Shown here: positions 34,576 through 45,811 of the stretch, piece by piece
Layout: the number at the start of each line of letters is the position of its first letter
Numbering within the stretch: the first letter of the stretch is position 1
Source: Streptococcus mitis
GTDB lineage: Bacteria > Bacillota > Bacilli > Lactobacillales > Streptococcaceae
Length of the DNA stretch: 46,579 nucleotides
NCBI RefSeq assembly: GCF_001579045.1
Contig: NZ_KQ970263.1
Coordinates: forward strand, 121,853 to 168,431
Direction: 5' to 3'
Translations under genes and position numbers: made by a program
Notes under the pieces: generated by a model
Seen by the model: the letters and a program-made list of their open reading frames with translations, nothing else
Told to the model about the DNA's origin: nothing
The model's database searches: none

Positions 34576-35925
34576 ATGAAAATTATCCTTGTCGGAGGGG
34601 GAAAAGTTGGTTTTGCCCTCTGTCGCTCCTTGGTTGCAGAAAAGCACGATGTTTTGCTGATTGAGCAAGACGAAGCTGTCCTCAATCATATTGTTAATCG
34701 CTTTGATATCATGGGTATCCTTGGTAACGGGGCCGATTTTACCATCCTTGAGCAAGCAAGTGTCCAGGATTGTGATATCTTTATCGCCCTGACCGAGTAC
34801 GATGAAGTGAATATGATTGCAGCCGTTCTCGCTAAGAAAATGGGAGCTAAAGAAACCATCGTTCGGGTGCGCAATCCTGAATACTCTAACTCTTATTTCA
34901 AAGAAAAGAATATTCTCGGTTTTTCTCTTATCGTCAACCCTGAGCTCTTGGCTGCTCGCGCTATCGCGAATATCATTGACTTCCCCAACGCCCTCTCTGT
35001 CGAACGTTTCTTTGGTGGACGGGTCAGCTTGATGGAATTCACTGTTAAATCTTCCAGCGGTCTTTGCCAAATGCCCATTTCTGATTTTCGTAAAAAATTT
35101 GGCAATGTCATTGTATGTGCGATAGAAAGAGATCATCAAATTATCATCCCAAGTGGTGACATGACTGTACAAGATAAAGATAGAATCTTTGTCACTGGTA
35201 ACCGTGTTGACATGATGCTCTTCCATAATTATTTCAAGTCTCGTGCTGTGAAGAGTCTTCTTATTGTTGGAGCTGGTAGAATTGCCTATTATCTACTAGG
35301 TATTCTCAAAGATAGTCGTATCGAAACCAAGGTTATTGAAATCAATCCTGAAATCGCTAGCTTCTTTAGCGAGAAATTTCCAAATCTTCATATAGTCCAA
35401 GGAGATGGTACCGCAAAAGATATCCTGCTGGAAGAAAGTGCCCAAAACTATGATGCAGTAGCAACCCTAACAGGAGTTGATGAAGAAAATCTGATTACTT
35501 CGATGTTCCTGGACAGGGTAGGTGTACAGAAAAATATTACCAAGGTCAATCGTACCAGTCTCCTTGAAATTATCCATGCGCCTGATTTTTCAAGTATCAT
35601 CACACCTAAAATCATCGCTGTAGATACGATTATGCACTTTATTCGTGGTCGTGTTAATGCCCAGTATTCAGACCTTCAAGCCATGCACCATCTAGCCAAT
35701 GGCCAAATCGAAACCCTGCAATTCCATATCAAGGAAGCTAATAAAATGACTGCCAAACCTCTTTCTCAACTAAAACTGAAAAAAGGGGTTCTTATTGCAG
35801 CTATCATTCGAAAAGGCAAGACTATTTTCCCTACTGGGGAGGATATGTTGGAAGTTGGAGACAAGCTCCTAGTAACAACCTTGTTGCCAAACATCACCAA
35901 GATTTATGACTTGATCGCGAGGTAA
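34576..35925 (+). CDS. trkA: Trk-type potassium uptake regulator TrkA
   Basis: 449 residues: two RCK units, each with a Rossmann NAD-binding half (IILVGGGKVGFALC at the start, LLIVGAGRIAYYLLG near 235) and a C-terminal TrkA-C half. It forms the cytoplasmic gating ring of a TrkH K+ channel. TrkA-C domains of firmicutes can bind c-di-AMP, but the sequence alone does not prove it here. It lies three bases before trkH. Confidence 0.94.
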   Translation: MKIILVGGGKVGFALCRSLVAEKHDVLLIEQDEAVLNHIVNRFDIMGILGNGADFTILEQASVQDCDIFIALTEYDEVNMIAAVLAKKMGAKETIVRVRNPEYSNSYFKEKNILGFSLIVNPELLAARAIANIIDFPNALSVERFFGGRVSLMEFTVKSSSGLCQMPISDFRKKFGNVIVCAIERDHQIIIPSGDMTVQDKDRIFVTGNRVDMMLFHNYFKSRAVKSLLIVGAGRIAYYLLGILKDSRIETKVIEINPEIASFFSEKFPNLHIVQGDGTAKDILLEESAQNYDAVATLTGVDEENLITSMFLDRVGVQKNITKVNRTSLLEIIHAPDFSSIITPKIIAVDTIMHFIRGRVNAQYSDLQAMHHLANGQIETLQFHIKEANKMTAKPLSQLKLKKGVLIAAIIRKGKTIFPTGEDMLEVGDKLLVTTLLPNITKIYDLIAR

Positions 35926-35928
35926 GAA

Positions 35929-37368
35929 ATGAATAAAAGTATGATTCGCTACCTCCTTTCAAAGTTACTTTTGATTGAAGCCGTTCTCCTCTTGGTTCCT
36001 GTGGCTGTTGCTATCTATTACCGTGAATCGAGCCAAGTCTTTACAGCCCTCTTTACAACGATTGGGATTCTCGTATTACTAGGCGGTTCAGGAATTTTAC
36101 AAAAGCCAAAAAATCAACGGATTTATGCCAAGGAGGGAATCTTGATTGTGGCCCTCTGTTGGATCCTTTGGTCTTTCTTTGGAGGTCTCCCCTTTGTTTT
36201 TGCTAAGCAAATTCCCAGCCTTATCGATGCCTTTTTTGAAATCAGCTCTGGCTTTACAACTACTGGAGCAACTATTCTGAATGACGTTTCGGTTCTCAGC
36301 CGTTCCCTCCTCTTTTGGCGAAGTTTTACCCACTTGATTGGAGGAATGGGAGTGCTTGTTTTTGCACTTGCTATTATGGACAATGCCAAGAATAGCCACC
36401 TAGAAGTGATGAAGGCTGAGGTTCCTGGTCCCGTCTTCGGTAAGGTTGTATCCAAACTAAAAAACACTGCCCAGATTCTCTACCTCCTTTATCTAGCTCT
36501 CTTCTCCCTCTTTGTCATCATCTATTATCTAGCTGGCATGCCCCTATTTGATAGTTTTGTCATTGCCATGGGAACAGCAGGTACCGGAGGCTTTACCGTC
36601 TATAACGACGGGATTGCTCACTATGGTAGCTCACTGATTACCTATCTGGTTAGTATCGGAGTTTTGGTTTTTGGGGTAAATTTCAATCTCTACTACTACC
36701 TTATGCTCCGTCGCGTCAAGGCCTTCTTTGGAGATGAAGAACTTCGAGCTTACTTAATCATTGTACTGTTTTCTACAGGCTTGATTAGCCTCAATACCCT
36801 CTATCTCTATCCAGGGTTTTCAAAGAGTTTTGAAATGGCCTTCTTCCAGGTTTCCAATATCATTACAACTACTGGTTTTGGTTACGGAGACATTACCAAC
36901 TGGCCCCTCTTCTCCCAGTTTATCCTTCTCTTCCTCATGGGAATCGGTGGTTCTGCTGGTTCAACCGCAGGTGGACTCAAGGTTATTCGAGGCCTCATCC
37001 TTTCAAAAATTGCCAAAAACCAAATTTTGTCAATCCTATCGCCCCACCGTGTTTTGACCCTCCATGTTAATAAAACGGTGATTGACAAAGATACCCAGCA
37101 TAAGATTCTCAAGTACTTTGTCATCTATACTATGATTTTGCTAGCACTTATCTTTATTGTCAGCCTAGATAGCAATGATTTCCTAGTTGTTACCAGTGCT
37201 GTTTTTAGTTGTTTCAATAATATCGGACCTATCCTAGGAACCACTTCTAGCTTCGCAATCTTTAGTCCCATCTCAAAAATTCTCCTCTCCTTTGCAATGA
37301 TTGCAGGGCGCTTGGAGATCTACCCAATCCTACTTCTCTTTATGAAGAGGACTTGGTCTAAGAGATAA
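35929..37368 (+). CDS. trkH: potassium uptake channel TrkH
   Basis: 479 residues, four repeated membrane-pore-membrane units. Selectivity-filter loops are seen as GFTTTGATIL, TAGTGGFTVYNDG, ITTTGFGYGDITNW and CFNNIGPILG. With TrkA it makes a K+ uptake channel. The genes are adjacent and share a promoter; a strong terminator follows. Confidence 0.95.
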   Translation: MNKSMIRYLLSKLLLIEAVLLLVPVAVAIYYRESSQVFTALFTTIGILVLLGGSGILQKPKNQRIYAKEGILIVALCWILWSFFGGLPFVFAKQIPSLIDAFFEISSGFTTTGATILNDVSVLSRSLLFWRSFTHLIGGMGVLVFALAIMDNAKNSHLEVMKAEVPGPVFGKVVSKLKNTAQILYLLYLALFSLFVIIYYLAGMPLFDSFVIAMGTAGTGGFTVYNDGIAHYGSSLITYLVSIGVLVFGVNFNLYYYLMLRRVKAFFGDEELRAYLIIVLFSTGLISLNTLYLYPGFSKSFEMAFFQVSNIITTTGFGYGDITNWPLFSQFILLFLMGIGGSAGSTAGGLKVIRGLILSKIAKNQILSILSPHRVLTLHVNKTVIDKDTQHKILKYFVIYTMILLALIFIVSLDSNDFLVVTSAVFSCFNNIGPILGTTSSFAIFSPISKILLSFAMIAGRLEIYPILLLFMKRTWSKR

Positions 37369-37374
37369 AATACA

Positions 37375-37410
37375 ACCACACCTTGTTTCCTTACAAAGTG
37401 TGGTGTTTTT
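37375..37410 (+). terminator. trkH terminator
   Basis: ACCACACCTTG / CAAAGTGTGGT stem with one bulge, followed by GTTTTT on the plus strand. Confidence 0.88.
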
Positions 37411-37477
37411 ATTTCAGACTACCTCCTCAATTCAACCAACTCTTTTTAAACAAAGCGAAACACTTCAGATACTGACT

Positions 37478-37591
37478 TATACTCTTCGAAAATCTCTTCA
37501 AACCACGTCAGCTCTATCTGCAACCTCAAAACAGTGTTTTGAGTAACCTGCTGCTAGCTTCCTAGTTTGCTCTTTGATTTTCGGAGTATTA
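37478..37591 (-). repeat. BOX element (boxA-boxC, no boxB)
   Basis: 114 bp starting TATACTCTTCGAAAATCTCT and ending TTTTCGGAGTATTA, with internal ACCACGTCAGC and CTAGCTTCCTAGTTTGCTCT blocks. These match the pneumococcal BOX repeat in reverse, with one boxA and one boxC and no boxB. It lies between trkH and pflB, both of which end here. BOX elements are mobile, non-autonomous and common in mitis-group genomes. Confidence 0.9.
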
Positions 37592-37607
37592 AGGAATTTA
37601 AGATCCC

Positions 37608-37640
37608 AAAAAACAACCCCCAGTCGACTGACCGAGGGTT
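37608..37640 (-). terminator. pflB terminator
   Basis: On the minus strand AACCCTCGGTC pairs with GACTGGGGGTT through 11 pairs (two G-U) around AGTC, followed by GTTTTTT. Confidence 0.88.
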
Positions 37641-37664
37641 CCTTTTCATTATTCAAGAACTTGA

Positions 37665-39980
37665 TTAGCTCAATGCATCATCCATAGAAAGAACTTCGTG
37701 GAAGACACGTTGTGTCAATTCAGTCTTTTGTTCTGGAGTGAGGTATTTAGTGTTTACACAGTATCCAGAGATACGTACGATAACATCTTCACCAGACATA
37801 ATCTTTTCGTAAACATCGTTCAAGTCCATAACGTTCAAGTTAACGTGTTGTCCACCGTTTTCAAAGTAACCATCAAGGATTGTTACCAAGTTATCAACTT
37901 GTTCGTCACGAGTCTTACCAAGAGCACGTGGTGAAACTTGAGTAGTCAATGAGATACCGTCAGCCGCATAACCAAAGTCAAGGCTAGAAAGTGAGTTCAA
38001 GTTTTGCAACCAGCCACCTTTAGCTTTGTTAGATGGGTTAGCACCTGGTGAGAAGAATTCAAGTTTAGACAAGTTCACAGAACCATCTTCGTTGAGGTAT
38101 ACACCTTTGTGGACTGGTGAGTTACCAGTTTGTTTAGAGTAAGCAACGTTAGATGTAATTGTCAAAAGTGATACAGTAGCTTCAGCATCTTTGTAAAGTT
38201 TGTGGCTACGTAGACGAGTTGTGTAAGCTTCGATCAACCATTCTGCCAATTCGTTTGAACGTGGGTCATCTTCACCCCAACGTGGGTATTCACCGATTGT
38301 TTCGTAATCGTAGATGTAGCCATTTTCATCACGGATTGGTTTAACTGTAGCGTATTTGATAGCTGACAATGTATCAACAGTGTTGGCAAATCCACAGATA
38401 CCGAATCCCATGTTAGCACGTTGTTTAGTTGGCAGGAAGGCCATTTGAACAGCTTCGTAGTTGTACTTGTCAGTCATGTAGTGGATGATGTTCAAAGCAT
38501 CTACATAAGTGTCAGTCAACCAGTCAAGAGATTTTTCAAAGTTGGCTTTAACTGATTCAAATTCAAGAACTTCGTCACGGATTGGTTCGATGTCAAATAC
38601 TTTGTAGTCTTTGTGAACATCGTCATAACCACCGTTCAAACCAGTAAGAAGGGCTTTCAATACGTTTACACGAGCACCGAAGTACTGGATGTTGTGGCGT
38701 TGTTCTTCATTTTCTGGGTCAAGTGGAGACACACAGCATGAGATACAGCTCATTTCACCATATCCATCTTTAGCCATTGTTGTTACACCTTCGTATTGGA
38801 TAGAAGAGTGTTTATGGCTCATGTGCATACAGTAGCGACGGAAGTTGTATGGCAATTTGTCAGTCCAAAGAACTGTCAAGTTTGGCTCTGGAGAGTTACC
38901 GATATTGTCAAGAGTATTCAAGAAACGGTAGTCCATCTTAGTAACACGGTGACGACCGTCGTTACCCATACCAGCCATAGAAGTTGTGATGAAAGTTGGG
39001 TCACCTGAGTACAATTGGTCATAAGCTTTTGTACGAGCAAATTTAACTGTACGAAGTTTCATAACGAAATCATCAACGAATTCTTGGATTTCTGATTCAG
39101 TAAATGTACCACGAGCAAGGTCACGTTCTGCAAAGATATCCAATACAATTGGCACACGTCCAAGAGATGTTGCAGCACCGTTGATAACACGGCAGACAGA
39201 CATGAAGGCGATGTTAACCCATTGGATTGCTTCTTTAACGTTCATCGCTGGTTTGCGAACGTCAACTCCATAAAGGTCACCCAAGCGAACAACTTGTTGC
39301 AATGCTTGGTATTGAAGATTGATTTCTTCACGAAGACGGATTGTTTCTTCATCGATTTCTTCGACTGCATTCCAGTCGTTTACTTTTTCTTGCATCAAGT
39401 AATCTGCACCGTAAAGAGCAAGACGTGCGTAAACACCGATGATACGTCCGCGTGAGTAGGCATCTGGAAGACCAGTTACAGTGTGTGCGTGACGAGCACG
39501 ACGGATATTTGAAGTGTAGGCACGGAAGATACCGTCGTTAACCGTTGTTACATATTTAGTGAAGATTTCGTGAACAGCTGGGTCTGGTTCGTATCCATTT
39601 TCTTTCAAAGTAGTTTCAGCCATACGGATACCACCTTTTGGCATGAAGTTCAATTTGAAGAGTTCGTCATTTTGGATACCAAAGATAACTTCATTTTCTT
39701 TGTCGATAAATCCAGCAGGGATATCAGCGATAGATGTTGGACGAGTGTCCATTGGGAAACGAGTTTCTTCGTAGTGAGCCTTAGTTTCTTCTACAATTTT
39801 TTTGATGTGAAGTGAACGTTCTGTTGGTCCTGCAAGGAAGCTTTCGTCTCCATCGTAAGGTGTGTAGTTAGCTTGTACGAAGCGTGATACACTTGCTTTT
39901 TCTTTCCAATCTACGCCTTTGAAGCCTTCCCAAGCTTTATCAAAAATATCTTGTGCTTCAACAACTGTTTTAACAACCAT
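37665..39980 (-). CDS. pflB: pyruvate formate-lyase
   Basis: 771 residues. It splits pyruvate with CoA into acetyl-CoA and formate under anaerobiosis. The active-site cysteine pair is in [10 protein letters not shown] and the glycyl radical site is VRISGYCV near the C-terminus. The ATG at 39980 follows AGAGGACATTAAC; a frame extending 12 codons upstream is not supported. Strong TTGACA/TATAAA promoter about 115 bases upstream. Codon use looks biased towards highly expressed genes. It is activated by PflA (217-1011). Confidence 0.98.
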   Translation of the reverse strand: MVVKTVVEAQDIFDKAWEGFKGVDWKEKASVSRFVQANYTPYDGDESFLAGPTERSLHIKKIVEETKAHYEETRFPMDTRPTSIADIPAGFIDKENEVIFGIQNDELFKLNFMPKGGIRMAETTLKENGYEPDPAVHEIFTKYVTTVNDGIFRAYTSNIRRARHAHTVTGLPDAYSRGRIIGVYARLALYGADYLMQEKVNDWNAVEEIDEETIRLREEINLQYQALQQVVRLGDLYGVDVRKPAMNVKEAIQWVNIAFMSVCRVINGAATSLGRVPIVLDIFAERDLARGTFTESEIQEFVDDFVMKLRTVKFARTKAYDQLYSGDPTFITTSMAGMGNDGRHRVTKMDYRFLNTLDNIGNSPEPNLTVLWTDKLPYNFRRYCMHMSHKHSSIQYEGVTTMAKDGYGEMSCISCCVSPLDPENEEQRHNIQYFGARVNVLKALLTGLNGGYDDVHKDYKVFDIEPIRDEVLEFESVKANFEKSLDWLTDTYVDALNIIHYMTDKYNYEAVQMAFLPTKQRANMGFGICGFANTVDTLSAIKYATVKPIRDENGYIYDYETIGEYPRWGEDDPRSNELAEWLIEAYTTRLRSHKLYKDAEATVSLLTITSNVAYSKQTGNSPVHKGVYLNEDGSVNLSKLEFFSPGANPSNKAKGGWLQNLNSLSSLDFGYAADGISLTTQVSPRALGKTRDEQVDNLVTILDGYFENGGQHVNLNVMDLNDVYEKIMSGEDVIVRISGYCVNTKYLTPEQKTELTQRVFHEVLSMDDALS

Positions 39981-40093
39981 GTTAATGTCCTCTGTTTTCT
40001 TTCTAGTAACAGTCATCTGTTACATTTATGAAACTAGTATACCATACAGTAACCGATTTCAACAAGCGAAAATTCCTTATTTTTACACTTTCT

Positions 40094-40122
40094 TTTATAA
40101 CACAGACCGTTCTTTATGTCAA
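40094..40122 (-). promoter_or_regulatory. pflB promoter
   Basis: TTGACA (40117-40122), 17-bp spacer, TATAAA (40094-40099) on the minus strand. A separate plus-strand TATAAT near 40180 probably serves dinB. Confidence 0.8.
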
Positions 40123-40217
40123 ACTGTATTATATTTTTGAAAAAAATAAAGTCTTTTTTCTTTTTTTCAGAAAAAAGGGTATAATAAAAGAAAATAAGCA
40201 GTAAAAAGGTGCTAGGC

Positions 40218-41279
40218 ATGTTGATTTTTCCCTTATTAAATGATTTGTCAAGAAAAATCATCCATATTGACATGGATGCCTTTTTTGCTGCGGTGGAAAT
40301 CAGGGATAATCCTAAACTCAGAGGAAAACCTGTCATTATCGGAAGCGACCCTCGGCAAACAGGTGGACGGGGAGTCGTTTCTACCTGTAGCTATGAGGCA
40401 CGAGCTTTTGGTGTCCATTCTGCCATGAGTTCCAAGGAAGCCTACGAACGTTGTCCCCAGGCCGTCTTTATCTCAGGAAATTATGAAAAATACAAGACTG
40501 TGGGCCTCCAGATTCGAGCGATTTTTAAGCGTTATACAGATTTGATTGAACCCATGAGCATTGATGAAGCCTATTTGGATGTGACAGAAAATAAACTCGG
40601 TATCAAGTCAGCGGTCAAAATTGCTCGTCTTATTCAAGAGGATATCTGGCAAGAACTCCATCTAACTGCTTCTGCCGGTGTTTCCTACAACAAGTTCCTA
40701 GCTAAGATGGCTAGCGATTATCAAAAACCACATGGTCTGACAGTGATTCTACCTGACCAAGCTGAGGATTTTCTCAAACAAATGGATATTGCCAAGTTTC
40801 ATGGAGTAGGAAAAAAGACGGTGGAAAGACTTCATCAAATGGGTGTTTTTACTGGCGCTGATTTACTTGACGTCCCTGAAGTGACCCTAATAGACCGTTT
40901 TGGCAGACTGGGCTATGATCTTTATCGAAAGGCTCGTGGCATTCACAATTCCCCCGTCAAATCCAATCGCATCCGTAAATCAATCGGGAAGGAGAAAACC
41001 TATGGAAAGATTCTCCGTGCTGAGGAAGATATCAAAAAAGAGCTGACTCTTCTATCAGAAAGAGTCGCTCTCAATCTCAGTCAACAAGAAAAAGCTGGAA
41101 AAATTGTCATTTTGAAAATCCGCTACGAAGACTTTTCAACCCTTACTAAACGAAAAAGTCTGGATCAAAAAACACAGGATGCTAGTCAGATAAGCCAAAT
41201 AGCCCTGCAACTCTATGAAGAACTAAGCGAGAAAGAAAGAGGTGTCCGCCTGTTGGGGATTACCGTGACTGGATTTTAA
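40218..41279 (+). CDS. dinB: DNA polymerase IV
   Basis: Y-family translesion polymerase of 353 residues. The metal-binding motif is [14 protein letters not shown] and the second is [11 protein letters not shown]; the thumb, with two helix-hairpin-helix regions ([17 protein letters not shown]), and the little-finger domain follow. An in-frame GTG nine bases earlier is possible, but the ATG at 40218 has AAAAAGG at better spacing. Ends just before a shared terminator with uppP. Confidence 0.96.
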   Translation: MLIFPLLNDLSRKIIHIDMDAFFAAVEIRDNPKLRGKPVIIGSDPRQTGGRGVVSTCSYEARAFGVHSAMSSKEAYERCPQAVFISGNYEKYKTVGLQIRAIFKRYTDLIEPMSIDEAYLDVTENKLGIKSAVKIARLIQEDIWQELHLTASAGVSYNKFLAKMASDYQKPHGLTVILPDQAEDFLKQMDIAKFHGVGKKTVERLHQMGVFTGADLLDVPEVTLIDRFGRLGYDLYRKARGIHNSPVKSNRIRKSIGKEKTYGKILRAEEDIKKELTLLSERVALNLSQQEKAGKIVILKIRYEDFSTLTKRKSLDQKTQDASQISQIALQLYEELSEKERGVRLLGITVTGF

Positions 41280-41310
41280 AACCTTGAAGAGTTGCCCCTT
41301 CAAGGTTTTT
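41280..41310. terminator. terminator between dinB and uppP
   Basis: AACCTTGAAG / CTTCAAGGTT perfect 10-bp stem with T run on the plus strand; it can also serve uppP on the minus strand. Confidence 0.9.
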
Positions 41311-41311
41311 C

Positions 41312-42157
41312 TTATACAAATAAACGGACAAAGCTATAAAGTAGCAAGACACTACCAAGCACGATACGGTATTTACCGAAAAGGGTAAAGTCGTGTTTTT
41401 TCACATAACTTGTCAAGAAACGAATAGCCACCATGCTGACCGCAAAAGCTACTCCCATCGCAACCAAGAGCAAGAACAATTGTCCAAAGCTCAAGAGTTG
41501 TCCTGCTTTTACAAATTTGAAAATCTTTAAGGCGCTAGCTCCAAACATAACAGGAATTCCAAGATAGAAGGTAAATTCTGTCACAACAGAACGACTGGTT
41601 CCATTTAACAAACCACCTACAATCGTTGCACCTGAACGACTGGTCCCTGGTAAAAGAGCAAGAACTTGGAAGAGGCCGATATAGAAGGCTGTCGTGTAAG
41701 GAAGCTTGTCCAACTCTGTCACACTTGGCTCGATAGCACGCGCTTTATTGCGCTTTTCCAAATAGATAAAGGCAATCCCATAGATAATCAACATAAGAGC
41801 AACAGAGACCATGTTATGGAAGTGGGTGTCAAACCAATCATCAAATTTAAAGACGCCAAGTAAAGGCAAGGTCGCAATCAAGACCTTCAACCATAGTCTC
41901 CAAGTCTTACGAACTTCCTGTTTGTCCTTAGTCGGTTTGAAAGGATTGAGCTTATTAAAGTAAATCACCATAACCGCTAAAATCGCACCCAGCTGAATCA
42001 CGACATTAAACATGGACACAAAGGCTTCGTTTTGATTTTGGTATTGGATAAATTCCTCTGCTAAAATCAAGTGACCTGTACTGGAAATCGGCAGCCATTC
42101 CGTAATTCCTTCAACAATACCGAAGAAGATAGATTTTAAAATTTCAATAAGATACAT
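41312..42157 (-). CDS. uppP: undecaprenyl-diphosphatase
   Basis: 281-residue membrane enzyme (BacA family) that dephosphorylates undecaprenyl pyrophosphate to recycle the lipid carrier of cell-wall synthesis. Both signatures are present: [16 protein letters not shown] and [12 protein letters not shown]. It has about eight helices and gives bacitracin tolerance in many species. Confidence 0.96.
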   Translation of the reverse strand: MYLIEILKSIFFGIVEGITEWLPISSTGHLILAEEFIQYQNQNEAFVSMFNVVIQLGAILAVMVIYFNKLNPFKPTKDKQEVRKTWRLWLKVLIATLPLLGVFKFDDWFDTHFHNMVSVALMLIIYGIAFIYLEKRNKARAIEPSVTELDKLPYTTAFYIGLFQVLALLPGTSRSGATIVGGLLNGTSRSVVTEFTFYLGIPVMFGASALKIFKFVKAGQLLSFGQLFLLLVAMGVAFAVSMVAIRFLTSYVKKHDFTLFGKYRIVLGSVLLLYSFVRLFV

Positions 42158-42218
42158 AGATTACTCCTTTTTTCTATCTTCCATTATAGCATACTTTTTC
42201 AGTCTATGGCAGTTCTCT

Positions 42219-44108
42219 TTAAAAGGCGCCGATACTGCCACCGCCTCCGCCTCCAGAGAAGCCACCGCCAGAACTTCCACTTCCAGAAGATACGGAGTAG
42301 GTACTTGCTGTATTTGCGACACTGGCATAATGGCTCATTTGTGCTGTTGAATGATAAAACATACTATGCCAGCCATAAGCTACATAGAGATTGATATCTG
42401 GATTTTCTACTTGGATGTGACGAACCTTCATCAAATGACTGACCTTGTCCGCATAGCCAAATAGGGTTGCATAGACCAAGAGGCGATTCCAAACCACAAT
42501 ACTTTCCAGTTCAGCCTGATCCAATCGTGCAATCTCACGCAACATATTTTCAAAACTGGTCCAGAGATAGTAGACTTCTGCTCCTGCTTCATTTAGGACA
42601 CCATCACGATTATCTAATCGAAGCTTCCAATAATAGAAAACAGCCAAAACCAAACCTAGAAAACCAAGTATTGGCAAGAGGAGGTAAAGATAGCCATAAA
42701 CGTCCAAACTGTACAAGAACAAACCAAATCCAATAAATAGGGGCAAGATAGTCAAGAGTCCCATCCCCACCTGCAAGGCCTTTTCCCCACCAGTTAAAGG
42801 ACGATAATAATCTGGAAGCCCCCAGAAGGAAACTCGACTTCTCACTCCTTCTTGCATCTGGTTCAATACTTCTTCAAAAGAAGATTTGAGCTGACGCCCC
42901 TTTGCTTGAATCCGTTTTTCATCAGAGACTTTTGCTCTACGATAAAGACTATCAGATACCTTGTAATCCGCAAACAAATTGGAAAGAGTTTCTTCTTTTT
43001 TGCCTGAAAAAGCCAGATTTAGACAGTCTTTCTCAAAGCTTGACAAACCATCTTCTTTTACTAGCCTCAAACCAACTGCATCTCCTTCTGAAATAATAGA
43101 AACATTCCCACGGTCTATCACATCTAACAAGGTAGCTTGAATAAGTTGGTCAAAGGTAAATTTACCTGCTCCTTTGGTTAGAGGACTCACTTCTTCCAAG
43201 GAGGTCGAGTAGACAGCCTCTGATAAAACCATAGGCTCTAATTCCATTGGTGGTTCATAGAGACGATGATTTTTGGCATATTTGACCGAAGGAGTGGTCT
43301 TTCTTCTATAAATAAAATAAAAGCAGACACTCAATAACAAGGAGATAGAAAGTATCGAAGGGAAGACCCAAGTAAGGAGTTGTTTACTTTTCTCTTTTTC
43401 TTTAACAATCGAGTCTTCTATCTTATTAAACTCTTCTAAACGATTCCCTTTCAAACCCTGATCCCTAGCGCTAGCAAAATCAGTTCGAGGCCAGTAGGCA
43501 TGCAATTCAACTCCACGCTTAGCCGGAAGATTGTCCAAACGAATAGTATAATCAAGGCTACTCTTTTCAATCGTTCCCTCTCTAAAAAGTTTGCCTGTAT
43601 GGAAAAAGAGTTTTTCAGCCCCCTTCTCTCCCCTTACATGAAATTCAAACTTTCCAATAGCCCCTGAACTATCTGTTAAAGGCTGCCAATTTAATTCAGC
43701 GATATCATCATATAGAAAAAGCAAATTTTTTAAATTCCAGGTGAGGTCAACTTCAACTGTGTCGCCTTCTTGACCTGGATTATAAACTTTAACAGTATAA
43801 CCATCTGCTCCTTCTATCACTTCGCTAGTAACGTCTGCTAGTTCAGCACCGTTTTTCGCAGCCTGAACCTTTGGATGAGGGTCAATGTCAAACCCGCTAG
43901 GCATCTTGCCAGCACGTCCAAGTCCCACTATTTGGCCCTTAAAGTCCTCCTCAAACTGGTAAACTATCTTCTGTCTAAATTCTGCTGTATTGTCTGCATG
44001 AATATACAAATCCCCTTGATAAGAGTTTATCTTGAAATCAATGGCAAAAACAGAGAATGGCAGAAGGTAAAACAAGCCTAACACTAGTAAGAAAAAAGTT
44101 TTTTTCAT
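42219..44108 (-). CDS. DUF2207 family membrane protein
   Basis: 629 residues: signal peptide or anchor (about 1-22), an extracytoplasmic N-terminal domain (about 24-235) with aromatic beta-rich segments, a membrane helix (about 248-270), a cytoplasmic region, two helices around 450-500, and a glycine/serine-rich tail ending GGGSIGAF. The layout fits DUF2207, whose role is unknown. The ATG at 44108 is preferred to a TTG one codon earlier. It is a single-gene unit. Confidence 0.85.
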   Translation of the reverse strand: MKKTFFLLVLGLFYLLPFSVFAIDFKINSYQGDLYIHADNTAEFRQKIVYQFEEDFKGQIVGLGRAGKMPSGFDIDPHPKVQAAKNGAELADVTSEVIEGADGYTVKVYNPGQEGDTVEVDLTWNLKNLLFLYDDIAELNWQPLTDSSGAIGKFEFHVRGEKGAEKLFFHTGKLFREGTIEKSSLDYTIRLDNLPAKRGVELHAYWPRTDFASARDQGLKGNRLEEFNKIEDSIVKEKEKSKQLLTWVFPSILSISLLLSVCFYFIYRRKTTPSVKYAKNHRLYEPPMELEPMVLSEAVYSTSLEEVSPLTKGAGKFTFDQLIQATLLDVIDRGNVSIISEGDAVGLRLVKEDGLSSFEKDCLNLAFSGKKEETLSNLFADYKVSDSLYRRAKVSDEKRIQAKGRQLKSSFEEVLNQMQEGVRSRVSFWGLPDYYRPLTGGEKALQVGMGLLTILPLFIGFGLFLYSLDVYGYLYLLLPILGFLGLVLAVFYYWKLRLDNRDGVLNEAGAEVYYLWTSFENMLREIARLDQAELESIVVWNRLLVYATLFGYADKVSHLMKVRHIQVENPDINLYVAYGWHSMFYHSTAQMSHYASVANTASTYSVSSGSGSSGGGFSGGGGGGSIGAF

Positions 44109-44175
44109 CAACTAAGCCCCCTTTTTATCTTTGCTATCATTATATCATTTTTTCATAAGTAAGGGCTTACCTATA

Positions 44176-44204
44176 TTGAAAAATAGAGTTTTTTTCGATA
44201 AAAT
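44176..44204 (+). promoter_or_regulatory. promoter of the amino-acid ABC operon
   Basis: TTGAAA (44176-44181), 17-bp spacer, TAAAAT (44199-44204). Confidence 0.7.
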
Positions 44205-44245
44205 AGGAGACAGTTATTTTTTAATAGATTAGAATAGGAGAAATC

Positions 44246-45811
44246 ATGAGAAAAATATACTTATCTATTTTCACAAGTCTCTTGCTGATGCTGGGACTTG
44301 TCAATGTTGCTCAAGCCGATGAATATTTACGCATCGGGATGGAAGCAGCATATGCTCCCTTTAACTGGACCCAGGATGATGATAGCAACGGAGCTGTTAA
44401 AATCGATGGAACCAACCAGTATGCTAACGGATACGATGTCCAAATTGCCAAGAAAATCGCTAAGGACTTAGGTAAAGAACCTTTGGTTGTTAAAACCAAG
44501 TGGGAAGGTCTGGTCCCTGCCCTTACTTCTGGTAAGATTGACATGATTATCGCAGGTATGAGTCCTACTGCCGAGCGTAAACAAGAAATTGCCTTTTCAA
44601 GCAGTTACTACACTAGCGAACCAGTTCTACTTGTCAAAAAAGATTCTACTTATTCAAATGCTAAATCTTTGAATGACTTTAACGGTGCAAAAATCACTTC
44701 TCAACAAGGTGTCTACCTCTACGACTTGATTGCACAAATCCCAGGTGCTAAAAAAGAAACAGCCATGGGAGACTTCGCTCAAATGCGCCAAGCTCTTGAG
44801 GCTGGTGTCATCGATGCCTATGTTTCTGAACGACCAGAAGCTCTGACCGCTGAAGCTGCGAACTCTAAGTTTAAGATGGTCCAAGTAGAGCCAGGTTTCA
44901 AAACTGGGGAAGAAGATACAGCTATCGCTATTGGACTTCGTAAAGATGACAATCGTATTAGCCAAATCAATGCCAGCATTGAAACCATTTCAAAAGACGA
45001 TCAAGTTGCCTTGATGGATCGTATGATCAAGGAACAACCTGCCGAAGCTACAACAACTGAAGAAACTAGCAGTAGTTTTTTTAGCCAAGTCGCTAAAATT
45101 CTTTCTGAAAACTGGCAACAACTCTTGCGTGGTGCTGGTATCACTCTTTTAATCTCTATTGTCGGAACCATCATAGGTCTCATTATTGGACTTGCTATTG
45201 GTGTCTTCCGCACTGCTCCTCTATCTGAAAATAAAGCCATTTATGGCCTACAAAAACTAGTCGGCTGGATCCTCAATGTCTATATTGAAATTTTCCGTGG
45301 TACACCAATGATTGTTCAATCGATGGTTATCTACTATGGAACTGCCCAAGCTTTCGGTATCAACCTTGACCGTACACTAGCTGCTATCTTCATCGTTTCA
45401 ATCAACACTGGTGCCTACATGACTGAAATCGTACGTGGTGGTATCCTAGCAGTTGACAAGGGACAATTTGAAGCTGCGACTGCTCTTGGTATGACTCATA
45501 ACCAAACCATGCGTAAGATTGTCCTCCCTCAAGTAGTCCGTAACATCCTACCAGCAACTGGTAATGAGTTTGTCATCAATATCAAAGATACATCTGTATT
45601 GAACGTTATCTCGGTTGTCGAACTGTATTTCTCAGGAAATACCGTGGCAACTCAAACCTATCAATACTTCCAGACATTTACAATCATCGCCGTGATTTAC
45701 TTTGTCCTCACCTTCACCGTAACACGTATCCTACGCTTCATCGAACGCCACATGGACATGGATACCTATACTACAGGTGCTAACCAATTGCAAACGGAGG
45801 AATTGAAATAA
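44246..45811 (+). CDS. amino-acid ABC transporter, fused binding protein and permease
   Basis: 521 residues: signal peptide (about 1-24), periplasmic-type amino-acid-binding domain (about 27-265, [10 protein letters not shown] and [17 protein letters not shown]), a serine/threonine-rich linker, then a GlnP/HisM-type permease domain (about 285-510) with the EAA-loop [22 protein letters not shown]. Such fusions are common in streptococci for glutamine or other polar amino acids. GGAGAAATC precedes the ATG. The stop overlaps the ATPase start (TAATG). Confidence 0.94.
   Translation: MRKIYLSIFTSLLLMLGLVNVAQADEYLRIGMEAAYAPFNWTQDDDSNGAVKIDGTNQYANGYDVQIAKKIAKDLGKEPLVVKTKWEGLVPALTSGKIDMIIAGMSPTAERKQEIAFSSSYYTSEPVLLVKKDSTYSNAKSLNDFNGAKITSQQGVYLYDLIAQIPGAKKETAMGDFAQMRQALEAGVIDAYVSERPEALTAEAANSKFKMVQVEPGFKTGEEDTAIAIGLRKDDNRISQINASIETISKDDQVALMDRMIKEQPAEATTTEETSSSFFSQVAKILSENWQQLLRGAGITLLISIVGTIIGLIIGLAIGVFRTAPLSENKAIYGLQKLVGWILNVYIEIFRGTPMIVQSMVIYYGTAQAFGINLDRTLAAIFIVSINTGAYMTEIVRGGILAVDKGQFEAATALGMTHNQTMRKIVLPQVVRNILPATGNEFVINIKDTSVLNVISVVELYFSGNTVATQTYQYFQTFTIIAVIYFVLTFTVTRILRFIERHMDMDTYTTGANQLQTEELK

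Noticed and set aside
34549-35226. 225-residue minus-strand ORF across trkA
   Set aside because: Antisense shadow; the plus strand encodes the recognisable TrkA with two NAD-binding motifs.
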